Assembly (NCBI GenBank): GCA_030762895.1
Contig: CM061063.1
Location: 55,135,196-55,199,195 of the forward strand
Reading direction: 5' to 3'
Length of the DNA stretch: 64,000 nt
Origin: Sophora flavescens
Lineage: Eukaryota > Streptophyta > Magnoliopsida > Fabales > Fabaceae
In this document: positions 63,415 through 64,000 of the stretch, piece by piece
Layout of the letters: every line of letters starts with the position of its first letter
How positions within the stretch are numbered: position 1 is the stretch's first letter
The notes under the pieces: model-generated
The model's database searches: none
What the model saw: the letters and a program-made list of their open reading frames with translations, nothing else
What the model was told of the DNA's origin: nothing
Program-made: the position numbers and the translations under genes

Positions 63415-64000
63415 TGACACGTACTCGGCAAGTGTACCGGTTCGTTGCAAGTAATAAAACGGTAAGACCGGATATCGTTCTCAGGGATCGTGGACAATTA
63501 CCACTTCGCAAATTTGACTACTATCTAGGCGATCGAATTTTGGATTGAAGGTTGTTCTAACATCTAGCAAACAAACAAGAAGAAAATATTTTTGTTCTTT
63601 TTGGATTTTTTTCTCAAACAGTTAATGTGAAAACAGAGAGATGAATAACAATGATATAAGATTGCTAGGGTTAGACTAAGCTAATCCTCCCTTGATTGTT
63701 ATGAAATGATAACTAACACAATTCCTACTTCACTTATGACAATCGAATCTTTTCTAATATACTCAAGCCTAATGTCTTAGGTGCATTGAGCCTAAAATCT
63801 CAAATTAAACCCTAATGTCTTAGGTGGATTAATAAGAGAAATTGCATTAAGAACAAGATTCATAAGATTGCAAGTAGCCAACACCTATGTCTAGATTCTT
63901 GGACTACTTGGCATATAATTCATGAGCATGCTTTAACATCAACCTTTCAATTGTCTATTAAAGCAACTAATCATTCCTAAGATGATCAAGCATAGGAAAG
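63415..64000 (-). repeat. LTR of a C-related (Athila/Tat-type) element, minus orientation, continues past window
   Basis: Starts TGACACGTACTCGGCAAG, and on the minus strand matches the 3' half of the element C LTR: the phrases for CCTAAGACATTAGG, CATGCTCATGAAT and TGCCAAGTAGTCCAAGAATC recur in the same order. It is diverged from C, so it is another family member. It may be a solo LTR or the 3' LTR of an element to the right; the window ends first. Confidence 0.75.

Overview
The window is AT-rich plant nuclear DNA, most likely from a legume. The evidence is plant-type LTR retrotransposons with tRNA primer sites, hAT, MULE and CACTA elements, an endogenous plant pararetrovirus (caulimovirid), a DUF538 gene and two G-type lectin S-receptor-like kinase (SRLK) copies. 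The legume assignment is an impression, not proven. No bacterial, organellar or RNA genes were seen. Most of the 64 kb is transposon in transposon; only three host gene loci are recognisable and all three are damaged. Layout: (1) 1-6.9 kb holds a partial hAT-like end, a minus-strand DUF538 gene with a one-base frameshift, and a cluster of small MITEs. (2) 7.15-26.07 kb is a three-level nest of LTR elements. Element A has tRNA-Lys-type priming, 0.42-kb LTRs and target duplication CATGC. It is split by element B (initiator-Met priming, 3.5-kb LTRs, only 1.2 kb of non-coding interior, duplication GAGTT). The 5' LTR of B is itself split by element C (tRNA-Asp priming, 1,374-bp LTRs, 3-kb interior). 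A 987-bp hAT element sits flush against the right target duplication of A. (3) 28.8-37.3 kb is a nearly genome-length endogenous caulimovirid on the minus strand (movement protein, coat, protease, RT/RNase H, viroplasmin), full of frameshifts and split by a 1,066-bp hAT element. (4) 38.8-50.3 kb is a degraded LINE carrying a deleted hAT transposase element, a broken Ty1/copia element carrying a B-related solo LTR, a CACTA foldback and a Pack-MULE-like foldback with a possible captured exon. (5) 52.4-59 kb has two SRLK copies in tandem: the first keeps its exon structure but exon 6 is frameshifted, the second is cut off in exon 1 by a copia insertion. Between them lies a Stowaway-like MITE that carries a non-LTR insertion with a 16-bp duplication. 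(6) 59-64 kb is that copia element with two in-frame stops, cut in turn by an LTR of the C family that runs off the window. Nothing here forms an operon or pathway. The relations are insertion order: in each nest the inner element is the younger, and the near-identical LTRs of C mark one of the most recent events. The most unusual structures are a 38-bp tandem array in the B LTR whose every unit can fold as a short hairpin, mostly with a GNRA-type loop; a cluster of CACGGCCGTG palindromes just upstream of the TATA box in the C LTR; and repeated PPT/LTR-edge modules inside A.
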